64,000 bases of DNA from Mycobacterium sp. (GTDB lineage Bacteria; Actinomycetota; Actinomycetes; Mycobacteriales; Mycobacteriaceae). Position numbers and translations under genes: made by a program. Shown here in pieces: positions 44,691 through 53,065 of this stretch. The first letter of the stretch is position 1, and each line of letters starts with the position of its first letter. Location: positions 57,117 to 121,116 of the forward strand of contig RXJD01000043.1 in NCBI GenBank assembly GCA_003987775.1, read 5' to 3'. The notes beneath the pieces were generated by a model. The model saw nothing but the letters and a program-made list of their open reading frames with translations, had not been told where the DNA came from and did no database searches.

Positions 44691-46009
44691 AGTCCCCGGC
44701 GAAGAAGACCACGCCAAGCCAGGCGATGGACCCCTACCTGCCGCAGAACGGCAACTTCGGTTACACGGTGTCGCGTTACGAACTCGACCTCGAGTACAAG
44801 GTCTCGATCAATCGGTTGTCCGGAACCGCCACCATCACCGCGGTGACCTCAGCCGAGTTGGGGGAATTCACCCTCGATCTGTCCAGCGCGTTGTCGGTGT
44901 CCCGGGTTTCGGTCAACGGCAAGCGCGCCGCCCGCTTCAGCTGCCGCAGCGGCAAGTTGCGCATCGCACTGGAGTCGAAGTTGCCGACCGGCGCCGCGAT
45001 GTCGGTGGTGGTGCGTTACGGTGGCAACCCCAAGCCGCTCCGAACCCTATGGGGCGACGTGGGATTCGAGGAGTTGACCGACGGCGCCCTGGTAGCCGGG
45101 CAGCCCAACGGAGCCGCGTCCTGGTTCCCCTGCAACGACCACCCCAGCGCCAAGGCCGCCTTCCGGATCCAGATCAGCACCGAGAGCGGATACCGCGCCA
45201 TCGCCAACGGCAAGCTGGTGTCGTCGCGGGCGCGGGCGTCGCAGACCGTGTGGACCTATGAACAGCCGGAGCCGACGTCGACCTACCTCATCACCCTGCA
45301 GATCGGTGTGTACGAGTCGGTTCGGCTGGCCAGGACTCCGGTCGCGATCCGCGCGGCGTTGCCCGAACGCCTCAAGGACAACTTCGACCACGACTTCGCC
45401 CGTCAGCCCGACATGATGGCGGTGTTCATCGACTTGTTCGGGCCCTATCCGCTCGCCGACGGGTACACCGTCGTGGTGACCGACGATGCCCTGGAGATTC
45501 CGCTTGAGGCACAGGGCATTTCGATTTTCGGCGCCAATCACTGCACCGGCAACCGGGGCAGCGAGAGACTGATCGCCCACGAGCTGGCGCACCAGTGGTT
45601 CGGCAATTCGGTGACCGCGCGCCGGTGGCGCGACATCTGGCTGCATGAAGGGTTCGCGTCCTACGCGGAGTGGCTGTGGTCGGAGCGCAGCGGCGGGTCC
45701 AGCACCGTGGCCCTGGCCCGCTACCACCTTGGCCAGTTGCGGCAGAAGCCGCAGGATCTGCTGCTCGCCGATCCCGGCCCGCGGGACATGTTCGACGATC
45801 GGGTCTACAAACGCGGCGCACTGACCCTGCACGCGCTGCGCGGACAGCTGGGCGACGACAAGTTCTTTGCGCTGCTCAAGGATTGGACGACCCGCTACCG
45901 GCACGGGACGGCGAGCACCGAGGACTTCACCGGGCTGGCGGCCAACTACAGCGACGAGTCACTGCGGCCGCTGTGGGATGCCTGGCTGTATTCGACCGAG
46001 GTCCCGTGA
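44687..46009 (+). CDS. M1 family metallopeptidase (aminopeptidase N-like)
   Basis: A 440-residue zinc aminopeptidase. The N-terminal beta-saddle (about 25-210) precedes the catalytic domain. The HELAH zinc site is at 298-302 with the second Glu at 321 (WLHEGFASYAEW). The usual GxMEN exopeptidase motif is replaced by EAQGISIFG, as in a divergent subgroup. No signal peptide. GTG at 44687 overlaps the NRPS stop (GTGA), so the two are translated together and the peptidase may trim or turn over the NRPS product. The protein is short compared with full aminopeptidase N and lacks the ERAP-like C-terminal half. Confidence 0.9.
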   Translation: MKSPAKKTTPSQAMDPYLPQNGNFGYTVSRYELDLEYKVSINRLSGTATITAVTSAELGEFTLDLSSALSVSRVSVNGKRAARFSCRSGKLRIALESKLPTGAAMSVVVRYGGNPKPLRTLWGDVGFEELTDGALVAGQPNGAASWFPCNDHPSAKAAFRIQISTESGYRAIANGKLVSSRARASQTVWTYEQPEPTSTYLITLQIGVYESVRLARTPVAIRAALPERLKDNFDHDFARQPDMMAVFIDLFGPYPLADGYTVVVTDDALEIPLEAQGISIFGANHCTGNRGSERLIAHELAHQWFGNSVTARRWRDIWLHEGFASYAEWLWSERSGGSSTVALARYHLGQLRQKPQDLLLADPGPRDMFDDRVYKRGALTLHALRGQLGDDKFFALLKDWTTRYRHGTASTEDFTGLAANYSDESLRPLWDAWLYSTEVP

Positions 46010-46396
46010 TCACAGGTTAGCCAGGTCGTCGGGCACGTCCACCGCGTGCTCCTGCAGCACCTCGAGCGGAACCACGTCCAGCGTGCGCTCGTGGGTGGAG
46101 GCCAAAACCACCGGCGCGGCGCAGCCGTCGTTGTGGGCCCGTAGCCAGTTACGGGCCGTGACGCACCAACGGTCGCCGGGCAACAGCCCGGGAAATCGGT
46201 ACTCCGGCACCGGCGTTGACAGATCGTTACCGATCGATCGCTGGTGCTCGAGAAACTCGGCGGTCACGACGGCGCAGATGGTGTGCAGTCCGCGGTCTTC
46301 ATCGCCGGTGGAACAGCACCCGTCCCGATAGAAGCCGGTGACCGGATCGGTGCCGCAGGGTTCCAACGGGCCACCCAGGACGTTGCGATCAGGCAT
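46010..46396 (-). CDS. DUF2237 family protein (128 aa)
   Basis: A 128-residue conserved protein with NVLGGPLEPCGTDPVTGFYRDGCC, DRGLHTICAVVT, GNDLSTPVPEYRFPGLLPGDRWCV and RTLDVVPLEVLQEHA. Its many conserved Cys and the DGCC block suggest metal or redox sensitivity; function unknown. ATG at 46396 is chosen since MPDRNVLGGPLEPC is the usual start. It converges on the M1 peptidase gene with no gap. Confidence 0.88.
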   Translation of the reverse strand: MPDRNVLGGPLEPCGTDPVTGFYRDGCCSTGDEDRGLHTICAVVTAEFLEHQRSIGNDLSTPVPEYRFPGLLPGDRWCVTARNWLRAHNDGCAAPVVLASTHERTLDVVPLEVLQEHAVDVPDDLANL

Positions 46397-46487
46397 GGCC
46401 TCAGTATCGCGCGTTGCGCCGTTAAACCCCAGCGCACATCGCGACACTGCGCGCGTCGACGAATTTCGGGGGCGGGAAGCGCTGCGG

Positions 46488-46493
46488 TAGGTT
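46488..46493 (+). promoter_or_regulatory. Putative -10 element (TAGGTT), leaderless
   Basis: TAGGTT, 7 nt, GTG at 46501. The paralogue at 53066 has the matching gcggtagttt with 6 nt before GTG. Confidence 0.55.
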
Positions 46494-46500
46494 CAGCGGC

Positions 46501-46899
46501 GTGATACTTACGGGCGCTTTCCTGGCCGACGCGGCCGCCGTCGTCGACAACAAACTCAATGTTTCGGGTGGGGTGCTGTCCCGATTCGCGCTCGGCCCCG
46601 ACCGCTCGGCCCGCTTCGTCCTGGTGGTGCTGACCCAGGCGGAGCCCGGCAACACCGATCGGACGCTGAAGATCGAGATGCGCCCGCCGACGGACGACGA
46701 CCCGATCCGGTTGGAGTTCGAGGTGCCCGAAGCCTCGGTGGCCGAGTTCCCCGGGTTCGCGTTCTTCGAGCTCCAGCTGACCTTGCCCAGTGACGGCCGG
46801 TGGGTTCTGGTGGTGACCGGGGGCACCGGGGCCATTTCGCTTCCGGTGCTGGTCACCGAATTCACCCCGCCGCCGCAGGGGCCGTCGTTCGGGCTCTAG
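46501..46899 (+). CDS. DUF6941-like conserved protein (132 aa), copy 1
   Basis: A 132-residue protein starting MILTGAFLADAAAVVDNKLN. Blocks: NVSGGVLSRFALGPDRSARFVLVVLTQ, KIEMRPPTDDDP, SDGRWVLVVTGGTGAISLPV. It is a clear paralogue of the protein at 53066, with matching DNKLNVSGGVL, IxMRPPTDDxP and DGRWVLVVTGG. A short beta-rich cytoplasmic protein of unknown function. TAGGTT, then 7 nt, then GTG indicates a leaderless transcript. Confidence 0.8.
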   Translation: MILTGAFLADAAAVVDNKLNVSGGVLSRFALGPDRSARFVLVVLTQAEPGNTDRTLKIEMRPPTDDDPIRLEFEVPEASVAEFPGFAFFELQLTLPSDGRWVLVVTGGTGAISLPVLVTEFTPPPQGPSFGL

Positions 46900-46903
46900 A
46901 GCG

Positions 46904-47878
46904 TCAGGTCAACGCGGGCAGCACCCGGTCGGTGAGTAGCTGCACCGACTTCCACGCCTCCTCGACGGGCATTCCGCCCACCAGTGGGTGCAGCACGATC
47001 GGGCCGTAGTAGTCCGCGGCCCGCACTTCGGCGATCAGCTGCTCCGGCGTGAGGAACCGGTAGCGCCCGGAAGCTTTGACCTCCTCGAGCGTCTGGACTC
47101 CGGGCAGGTGCATCAGCGATCGTTCGTCGGCGGACCATCCGCCATATGTCACTGCCTCCCAGAGGATGTGCCCGCCCAGTTCGGCCCAGGCCCGGTCCGG
47201 GTCCTCGTGCAGGTAGATCATTCCCCTGTTGACCGGACCCGGCATGATGACGAACGGTTTGACACCGGCTCGGGAGCACAGTTCGCGATAGTGATCCGCC
47301 ACGTCGGGCAGGTGATCGGCCAGGCTCAGCGGCAGCCCGAATCGGGCCGCGCGCCGCGCCGTGGCGAGCGAGCCTCCGCCCACGTACAACGGCGGGTGCG
47401 GCCTGGTCCAGGTTCCGGTGCAGACACCGTCATCGGTGCCGGCCCACCGGGCCAGCATTTGTTCGACCAGGGCGTCCATCAGCTTGCCGCGCCGGGTGAA
47501 ATCCACGCCGAGTGCCTCGTATTCGACGGTGCGGTAGCCCAGGCCCACGGTGGTGTGCAGCCTGCCGCGACTCATGTTGTCGACGAGCGCGATGTCCTCG
47601 GCGAGGCGGACCGGATTCCAGAGCGGACCCAGCGCGCAGTCCACGCTGGCGATCATGGTGGTGGTCCGGGCAAGGAACATTGACGCGGCCATGATCGGGT
47701 TGCAGCACCAGCCGTGCCCGGTCGCATGGTGTTCGTCGACGCTGACCGTGGTGATCCCGTGCGACTCACCCCACTGCGCCAGTTCCAGTGCGGCGTTCAG
47801 CAATTCGCTCTGTTTGCGCGGATTTCCCTGCGGCGACGCGAAATTGAACCGCAGCACGGTCAGGATCATGCCGGTCAT
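46904..47878 (-). CDS. LLM class flavin/F420-dependent oxidoreductase
   Basis: A 324-residue luciferase-like monooxygenase-fold protein. Family blocks: ESHGITTVSVDEHHAT, LGPLWNPVRLAEDIALVDNMSRGRLHTTVGLGYR, PPLYVGGGSLATARRAARFGLPL. In mycobacteria such enzymes use F420 or FMN. The ATG overlaps the VOC stop (ATGA). It is the last gene of the five-gene unit starting at 51624 and converges with a 4-bp gap on the gene at 46501. Substrate unknown. Confidence 0.9.
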   Translation of the reverse strand: MTGMILTVLRFNFASPQGNPRKQSELLNAALELAQWGESHGITTVSVDEHHATGHGWCCNPIMAASMFLARTTTMIASVDCALGPLWNPVRLAEDIALVDNMSRGRLHTTVGLGYRTVEYEALGVDFTRRGKLMDALVEQMLARWAGTDDGVCTGTWTRPHPPLYVGGGSLATARRAARFGLPLSLADHLPDVADHYRELCSRAGVKPFVIMPGPVNRGMIYLHEDPDRAWAELGGHILWEAVTYGGWSADERSLMHLPGVQTLEEVKASGRYRFLTPEQLIAEVRAADYYGPIVLHPLVGGMPVEEAWKSVQLLTDRVLPALT

Positions 47879-48342
47879 AAAGCCTGGGACTGCAGGAAGG
47901 CGGCGAAGTCCGGGAACAGCGCTCGGTCGACGATCTCGATGCGCGTCCCGCCGGCGTCGACGTAGTAGGCGAACATCGCCAGCGTCGAGCCCGGCAAATC
48001 GGTGGTCATTTCGAAGGAGAACCCATTGTCCTCCAACGCTTTAGCGGTCTCGGTGAGGTTGTCGGCGAAATAACCGAGATGATGAACGGCGTTGCCGGGG
48101 GCCGCCACCCAGGGGGTACCGGGAACCTCCTGGATCAGTTCCAAGTACGGGGCCTGCAGCGAGTAGGTGAAGTTGGACGTCAGTTCGCGGGTGCCGGTCC
48201 CGGTGCGGAAGGGCAGCGTGTAGCGCATGGGCTTGATCCACCGGTAACCGGCCAGCGCGGTGAACCGCGTCATCGCGGCGTCGAGGTCGGGTACCACGAT
48301 TGCGGTGTGGTAGAGGTCCTCAGGCCGAAGTGCGTGCGCCAT
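47875..48342 (-). CDS. VOC family (glyoxalase-like) protein (155 aa)
   Basis: A 155-residue vicinal-oxygen-chelate protein. It has HTAIVVPDLDAAMTRFTALAGYRW, then HHLGYFADNLTETAKALEDNG and TRIEIVDRALFPDF with the terminal Glu ligand candidate. It could be an isomerase, lyase or dioxygenase. ATG at 48342 starts MAHALRPEDLYH. It lies 9 bp after the SDR stop and overlaps the LLM gene (ATGA). Confidence 0.88.
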   Translation of the reverse strand: MAHALRPEDLYHTAIVVPDLDAAMTRFTALAGYRWIKPMRYTLPFRTGTGTRELTSNFTYSLQAPYLELIQEVPGTPWVAAPGNAVHHLGYFADNLTETAKALEDNGFSFEMTTDLPGSTLAMFAYYVDAGGTRIEIVDRALFPDFAAFLQSQAL

Positions 48343-48351
48343 ATTCCGTCC

Positions 48352-49101
48352 TCAGATGCAGTCCGATGCGCCGTCCACGACGAACACCGCACCGGTGGTG
48401 TAACTGCTGTGTTCGGTGCACAAAAAGGCTACCGTGGGCGCGATCTCGGAGACCGCCCCGAAGCGTCGCAGGGGGACATGCGCCAGTTCGGCCTCCACCA
48501 GTTCGGTGACCGAATGCATGGGTGCGGTCATCGGGGTGTCGACAGCGCCCGGCGCCACCGCGTTCACCCGGATACCCTGGGGCGCCCACTTCACCGCGAG
48601 GTTCCTTGTGACGCAGATGATTCCGGCCTTGGCGGCACCGTAGCCGGGCACCAATGGGACGGCGCGCAGTGCCGACATCGAGGCCAGGTTGACCACGCTG
48701 GCCCCACCCGTTGCCGTCGATGCTTTCAAGGCGCGGCGCAGCCCGACCGTAAGCCGGTACGGTCCGCTCAGGTTGAGCGCCACCGACGCTTCGAATCCGT
48801 CCGGCTTGGATTCGTCGAGCCCTCCCGGGAAGTTCGCTCCCGCGTTGTTCACCAAGACGTCGAGTGCGGTGAATCGCTGGGCCAGCGCGTCAACGGAGTC
48901 CGGGTCGGTGATCTGCAATTGGTGATAGGTCATGCCGGACAGGTCGGCGTCGTACTCGCCCGCGCTGCCCCTGGTTCCGGTGATGCTCACCTCGGCACCG
49001 GCGTCCCGGAACAGGGTGGCGATCGCGTGACCGATGCCGCTGGTACCTCCGGTGATGAGCGCCGTGGTGCCGGTGAAGTCGAAGCTGACCCGTGCGGTCA
49101 T
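48352..49101 (-). CDS. SDR family oxidoreductase
   Basis: A 249-residue classical SDR. TGGTSGIG at about 17-24, NNAGANFPGG, active-site Ser in NLASMSALR and Tyr-Lys in YGAAKAG. The C terminus ends in GAVFVVDGASDCI. The ATG at 49101 overlaps the preceding MBL stop by 4 nt (ATGA). It is the third gene of the sulfotransferase-MBL-SDR-VOC-LLM unit. Confidence 0.9.
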   Translation of the reverse strand: MTARVSFDFTGTTALITGGTSGIGHAIATLFRDAGAEVSITGTRGSAGEYDADLSGMTYHQLQITDPDSVDALAQRFTALDVLVNNAGANFPGGLDESKPDGFEASVALNLSGPYRLTVGLRRALKASTATGGASVVNLASMSALRAVPLVPGYGAAKAGIICVTRNLAVKWAPQGIRVNAVAPGAVDTPMTAPMHSVTELVEAELAHVPLRRFGAVSEIAPTVAFLCTEHSSYTTGAVFVVDGASDCI

Positions 49102-50339
49102 GAGTTTCTCGCTATCTGTTTCTTGAGCCAGCTTGTTTCCCAGAAGTTTTTACTGGCCGCCAGCAGGTCTTCATGCGCCTGCCTGAGCACCTCGCGCGCA
49201 CCGGGGTGATCGCGGGACACCAGCTCGGCGAGGTGGATCGCGTGCAGCGGCCGCCCGGCGCACAGGTGACCCCGCGCACGGTCGACCAGTGCGTCGGCGC
49301 CGGCGAGTTCGACGATGTCGGCCGACACTTCGTCGAACCCGACCGGGTAGAGCTCGGTGGTCGAGCGGTGATGGAACCAACCGGAGTAGTTCTCCCAGAT
49401 AGCCCGCACGTCCCAGGCGACCTTGCCGTACCCCTGGCCCACGTCGGCGTCCGCGGGCAGCGTGATCTCGCGCATCAGCTGGCCCACGTCCTTTCCGGCG
49501 TTCATGCCGGCCACCGTTTCATCATGAATGTGCCTGATGGCGTCGCGCAGCCGCGTCAGCTCCGCGTCGATACGCTCCGCGCCGGCGATCGGGTCGAAGT
49601 GACCGGTGACCAGTAACTCGGGCCGCAGCTCACGCACCCGTTCCACCGAGGCGATCGCCGTCAGTGCGTCGCGGTACCGGTCGCCGCGGATGGTGACCAG
49701 GTTGGGAATGTGTCCAAAGATGGGTCCGAAAGTGTTCCCGCACAGGCAGATCCGTTCCTCCGGGAGCCACACCACCAGCGAGTCGGTGGTCTCGCCGCCG
49801 GGCACCGAGATCAGTTCCAGGCGGCGGCCGCCGACCTGGAGGGTGAGCGTGTCGTCGAAGTCGAGGTCGACGGTGGGAACACTCTGCCCGGGCAGCTTCC
49901 TGGTGCCCAGCCGCTGCTGAATGGCCCGGATGCCGGTGGCCAGTGTGTCCTGGAACGCGAACGCACTGCGGCTGGCGCGATAGGGGATGAGCCGTTCGTT
50001 GTCGTCGCGCCACAGCTTCCAGTTCGCCTGTGCGACAACGACGGTGTCAGGATCGCGGACGCTGTCCAGGCCGCCGACGTGGTCGACGTGCCCCTGGGTG
50101 AAGATGATGTAGCGCACCGGCGAGGCGTCGACAGCATCGAAATTGGCCCGGTGTACCGGGCCCTCGAAGCCCATCCCGGTGTTGACGATGACCCGGCCCT
50201 CGTCGGTGGTGAGCAGGTAGGCGTTCGACAGGCCCGGCGAGCACCAGATTCCGGGGGCGATCGGCTCGGCGCGGTCGGCGGATGCCGGACGCATGGCATC
50301 GGCGCCCGGGCGGCTGCGGTACACCGGTTCGGATGTCAC
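49098..50339 (-). CDS. MBL-fold metallo-hydrolase, alkylsulfatase-like
   Basis: A 413-residue metallo-beta-lactamase-fold protein with a long helical C-terminal tail as in alkylsulfatase-like or linear-primary alkylsulfatase families. The metal motif is TQGHVDHVGG, so the first His of HxHxDH is Gln. Other ligands may be in VTGHFDP. The C-terminal part (WENYSGWFHHRSTTELYPV) is typical of the family. It lies 10 bp after the sulfotransferase stop and overlaps the SDR start. A sulfate-ester substrate is plausible given the neighbour, but it is inference. Confidence 0.85.
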   Translation of the reverse strand: MTSEPVYRSRPGADAMRPASADRAEPIAPGIWCSPGLSNAYLLTTDEGRVIVNTGMGFEGPVHRANFDAVDASPVRYIIFTQGHVDHVGGLDSVRDPDTVVVAQANWKLWRDDNERLIPYRASRSAFAFQDTLATGIRAIQQRLGTRKLPGQSVPTVDLDFDDTLTLQVGGRRLELISVPGGETTDSLVVWLPEERICLCGNTFGPIFGHIPNLVTIRGDRYRDALTAIASVERVRELRPELLVTGHFDPIAGAERIDAELTRLRDAIRHIHDETVAGMNAGKDVGQLMREITLPADADVGQGYGKVAWDVRAIWENYSGWFHHRSTTELYPVGFDEVSADIVELAGADALVDRARGHLCAGRPLHAIHLAELVSRDHPGAREVLRQAHEDLLAASKNFWETSWLKKQIARNS

Positions 50340-50349
50340 AGGATCTCCT

Positions 50350-51624
50350 TCATTCGGCGCGGACGTCGAACCTGTCGAAGTAGAAGTCGAATCGCTGACG
50401 CAGTTCGTCGGGGGAGATGCCGAAGTGGCGCTGCAGGTCGTATTGGATCCGGCCGTGCTTGCCGCGCGGGTTGCCGTCCAGGTACTTCTGGAAGTGTCGC
50501 TGCACCTTGTCGGTCAGTTCCGCGCCGGCACGCCGGTAAAGCTCGGTCAGCAACGGCATTTCGTTGCCGTTGAGCTGATGGAAGCTGATGTCGATGCTGC
50601 GTTCGGCCGCAACCAGCTCGCGGTCGCGCACGCACGCACTGAGTAAGCGGTGCACGCGGTCGCTCCAGTAGTCCAACAGCCAGGCGGGGTCGATGCTGGT
50701 CCGGCGCAGCCGGTCGGAGTAGGCCATCATGGTGATCGCCGATTGGATCACCGCGACGGGATCGCGGTGGGTGAAAGCCACCGTGGCGTCAGGAAAGGTC
50801 GCCATCAGCGGGCCGAGTTGCTCGCAATGCTGCGGGCTCTTGAGCACCCAGGTCCGCGGACCACGCAGAAACGTCAGTGCCTGCAGCACTTTTCGCAGGT
50901 ACCGGTAATGCCGGTGCTGGTCCAGAGTCAGGTAGTAGTCACGCCAATCGGGCACTCGCGCATGCCATTCCAGGACGTAGGCGGCCAGGTCCAGATCCAG
51001 GATCTCGACCTCCTCCTCGATGGCCTCCGGGAAACGGTCGTGCATGGCCGCCACGACGGGCGCGCTGACCATCAGCGCGTCGTGTTCCTGCTTGCACCGG
51101 GTGTATCGCGGATCGACGCCAAAGATGTCGGGCCCCTCGCCGACGGCCGGGATCGGCTCCTGGCTCTCCCAGTACGGCAGCGCGCGCCGGCGGGGGTCGG
51201 CGGCGATGAGGTTCACCAGGTGGGTGGTGCCCGAGCGTGGCATTCCGACGACGATGATCGGTTTCTCGATCGGGATCGACTCGATCTCGGGATAGCGCTT
51301 GATGAGGTCGGTCAGCGACAACCGGTTGCGCAGCAGCCGCACCACTCGTTGCCGCAGCGTGGAGCGGGAGAGTTGACGCAACCCGTCGTCTCCCTCGATG
51401 GCCGCGACGTGCACTCGCAGCCTGTCGGTGATGCCGTCGGTGTCGTCGAGGTCGTCCGCGCCGGCCTGGCCGCGGGCCTCGGCGAGCATCCTGTCGATGT
51501 CGAACTCGACGTGGCGGCTCTCGGTGAATTCCAGGATCTGGCGCTGGACGTCGGTCAGGCGCGGCGACGTCAGGTCGTCGAAGTCGATGACATCAGCGTT
51601 CGTCGATCCAGCGCCGGCCTCCAT
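50350..51624 (-). CDS. PAPS-dependent sulfotransferase family protein
   Basis: A 424-residue sulfotransferase. The 5'-phosphosulfate-binding loop is GMPRSGTTHL at 127-136, and the 3'-phosphate block lies in WVLKSPQH and FTHRDPVAVIQS. It would move sulfate from PAPS to an alcohol of a lipid, sterol or glycan; related mycobacterial enzymes make sulfated glycolipids. GGGAGG lies 7 nt before ATG 51624. First gene of the five-gene unit, divergent from IclR. Confidence 0.9.
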   Translation of the reverse strand: MEAGAGSTNADVIDFDDLTSPRLTDVQRQILEFTESRHVEFDIDRMLAEARGQAGADDLDDTDGITDRLRVHVAAIEGDDGLRQLSRSTLRQRVVRLLRNRLSLTDLIKRYPEIESIPIEKPIIVVGMPRSGTTHLVNLIAADPRRRALPYWESQEPIPAVGEGPDIFGVDPRYTRCKQEHDALMVSAPVVAAMHDRFPEAIEEEVEILDLDLAAYVLEWHARVPDWRDYYLTLDQHRHYRYLRKVLQALTFLRGPRTWVLKSPQHCEQLGPLMATFPDATVAFTHRDPVAVIQSAITMMAYSDRLRRTSIDPAWLLDYWSDRVHRLLSACVRDRELVAAERSIDISFHQLNGNEMPLLTELYRRAGAELTDKVQRHFQKYLDGNPRGKHGRIQYDLQRHFGISPDELRQRFDFYFDRFDVRAE

Positions 51625-51648
51625 CGATCACCTCCCGCCCTTGCGTTG

Positions 51649-51675
51649 TCGAATATTCGATATAGCATTCGAAAA
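51649..51675. promoter_or_regulatory. Palindromic ATTCGA operator between sulfotransferase operon and iclR
   Basis: TCGAATATTCGA (51649-51660) is a perfect 12-nt palindrome, and a second ATTCGAA follows (51667-51673). The two ATTCGA half-sites are 12 nt apart. It lies directly between the divergent starts, with a TAGCAT -10 candidate (51663-51668) for iclR. Confidence 0.6.
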
Positions 51676-51676
51676 T

Positions 51677-52570
51677 ATGACAGTCACGGTAGATGCAGAC
51701 ACGTCGGGCCGTCAACCCGCGTCTCCCCCGACAGAACGCGTGGTCGCCATCATGGAACTGGTGGGATCCCAGCCCGGGCGCAGTTTCTCCCTGGCCGAGA
51801 TCTCCCGCGAACTGGGGATCAGCCGCGCCACCGGACATGCGATCGTCACCACCTTGGCCAGCCACGACTGGTTGGTGCGCGACGCTGCCGGCGCCTACTC
51901 GCGCGGCCCGGGCATCGCGTCGCTGACCGAGGCCGCCGACGAGCGCATCTACCACGGGATTCTGCATAACCTCGCCGAATCTAGTTGCACGCAAACATTT
52001 TTGGCTCGGCGCGAGCAGAACAGCCTGGTCGTGATAGACAGCGCGGGCGAGTCACCGTCGGGCATGCGGATCGATCGGCGGCTGCGCATGCCTCTGGTCG
52101 CGCCGTTCGGCCGCGACTACGTCGCCTGGGGCTCCGCCGGTGCGCAGCGCGCGTGGCTGGAAGGCGTGGGCAAACCCTCGACGGCGTTGTCACGCCGAAT
52201 GTCCACGGTGCTCAACGAGATCCGGGAACGCGGTTATGTCATCGAACGACTCAGCCGCGAGTACGTCCGCGTCTACACGGCGCTCCGGGCGCTGGGCGCT
52301 GACAGTGAACCCGACGCCATCACCGCGCGACTTGCGCGGGCATTCGCCGACCTGACGGTCATCGATGTGCTGTCCTCCGAATTGACCGGCAACGCGACGC
52401 ACAATATCGCCACCATCTCGGCCCCGGTCTTCGACGCCGACGGTCTCGTCGCCATGTCGGTCACTGTCGCACCGTTCGCCGAACTCACCGGCGCCGAAGT
52501 CCGTCGCCTCGGCCAGCAGGTCCGCGCTGCGGCCGAAAACATCGGGCAACACTTCACACAGACGCGGTGA
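51677..52570 (+). CDS. IclR family transcriptional regulator
   Basis: A 297-residue IclR-type regulator. The winged HTH is at about 20-85 (SFSLAEISRELGISRATGHAIVTTLASHDWLVRD). The effector domain follows, with SGMRIDRRLRMPLVAPFGRDYVAWGS and a C-terminal IATISAPVFDADGLVAMSVTV. It is divergent from the sulfotransferase operon and is the probable controller. The ATG at 51677 is 8 nt after TAGCAT. Confidence 0.9.
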   Translation: MTVTVDADTSGRQPASPPTERVVAIMELVGSQPGRSFSLAEISRELGISRATGHAIVTTLASHDWLVRDAAGAYSRGPGIASLTEAADERIYHGILHNLAESSCTQTFLARREQNSLVVIDSAGESPSGMRIDRRLRMPLVAPFGRDYVAWGSAGAQRAWLEGVGKPSTALSRRMSTVLNEIRERGYVIERLSREYVRVYTALRALGADSEPDAITARLARAFADLTVIDVLSSELTGNATHNIATISAPVFDADGLVAMSVTVAPFAELTGAEVRRLGQQVRAAAENIGQHFTQTR

Positions 52571-52625
52571 GCGGTACCCTGCAGCGGGAATCGCGTCGCC
52601 CCGTTCAACAAGAAAGGCAGCTCCG

Positions 52626-53012
52626 GTGCTCGTCGTCACTACCAATGACATCCCCGGTTGGGAAATCCAGCGCGTCTGCGGCGAAGTCTTCGGTCTCACC
52701 GTGCGGTCCCGAAATGCCTTCGCGCAGTTTGGTGCCGGCTTCAAGTCGATGTTCGGCGGCGAGCTGCAGGGCATGACCAAGAACCTGGCCGAGAGCCGCA
52801 ATGAAGCCATGTCCCGGCTGATCAACGAAGCGCGCGCCAAGGGCGGCAACGTCATCGTCGCGATGCGCTTTGACACGACGGAGCTCGGTGACGTGTGGAC
52901 CGAGATCTGCGCCTACGGGACGGCGGTACAGGCCGTGCCGGTCACCGATGGCGCCCGCTACACCGCCTCACAGCTGGGGTACGGCGGCGGCGCCCCGCAG
53001 CCTCAGCAGTAG
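52626..53012 (+). CDS. YbjQ/DUF74 family protein (128 aa)
   Basis: A 128-residue YbjQ-like protein. The N-terminal strand TNDIPGWEIQRVCGEVFGLTVRS and the long helix with NLAESRNEAMSRLINEARAKGGNVIVAMRFDTTELG define the family, which forms pentameric rings. GTG at 52626 has AGAAAGG about 9 nt upstream. It follows iclR by 55 bp and precedes the DUF6941-like gene by 53 bp, but a separate promoter for the latter is likely. Function unknown. Confidence 0.88.
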   Translation: MLVVTTNDIPGWEIQRVCGEVFGLTVRSRNAFAQFGAGFKSMFGGELQGMTKNLAESRNEAMSRLINEARAKGGNVIVAMRFDTTELGDVWTEICAYGTAVQAVPVTDGARYTASQLGYGGGAPQPQQ

Positions 53013-53053
53013 CCGGCCCGGACGTCGGCGGTGCTTATCTCGGGCGGGAGCGG

Positions 53054-53059
53054 TAGTTT
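53054..53059 (+). promoter_or_regulatory. Putative -10 element (TAGTTT), leaderless
   Basis: TAGTTT, 6 nt, GTG at 53066; the same layout as before the paralogue at 46501. Confidence 0.55.
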
Positions 53060-53065
53060 CACCCA

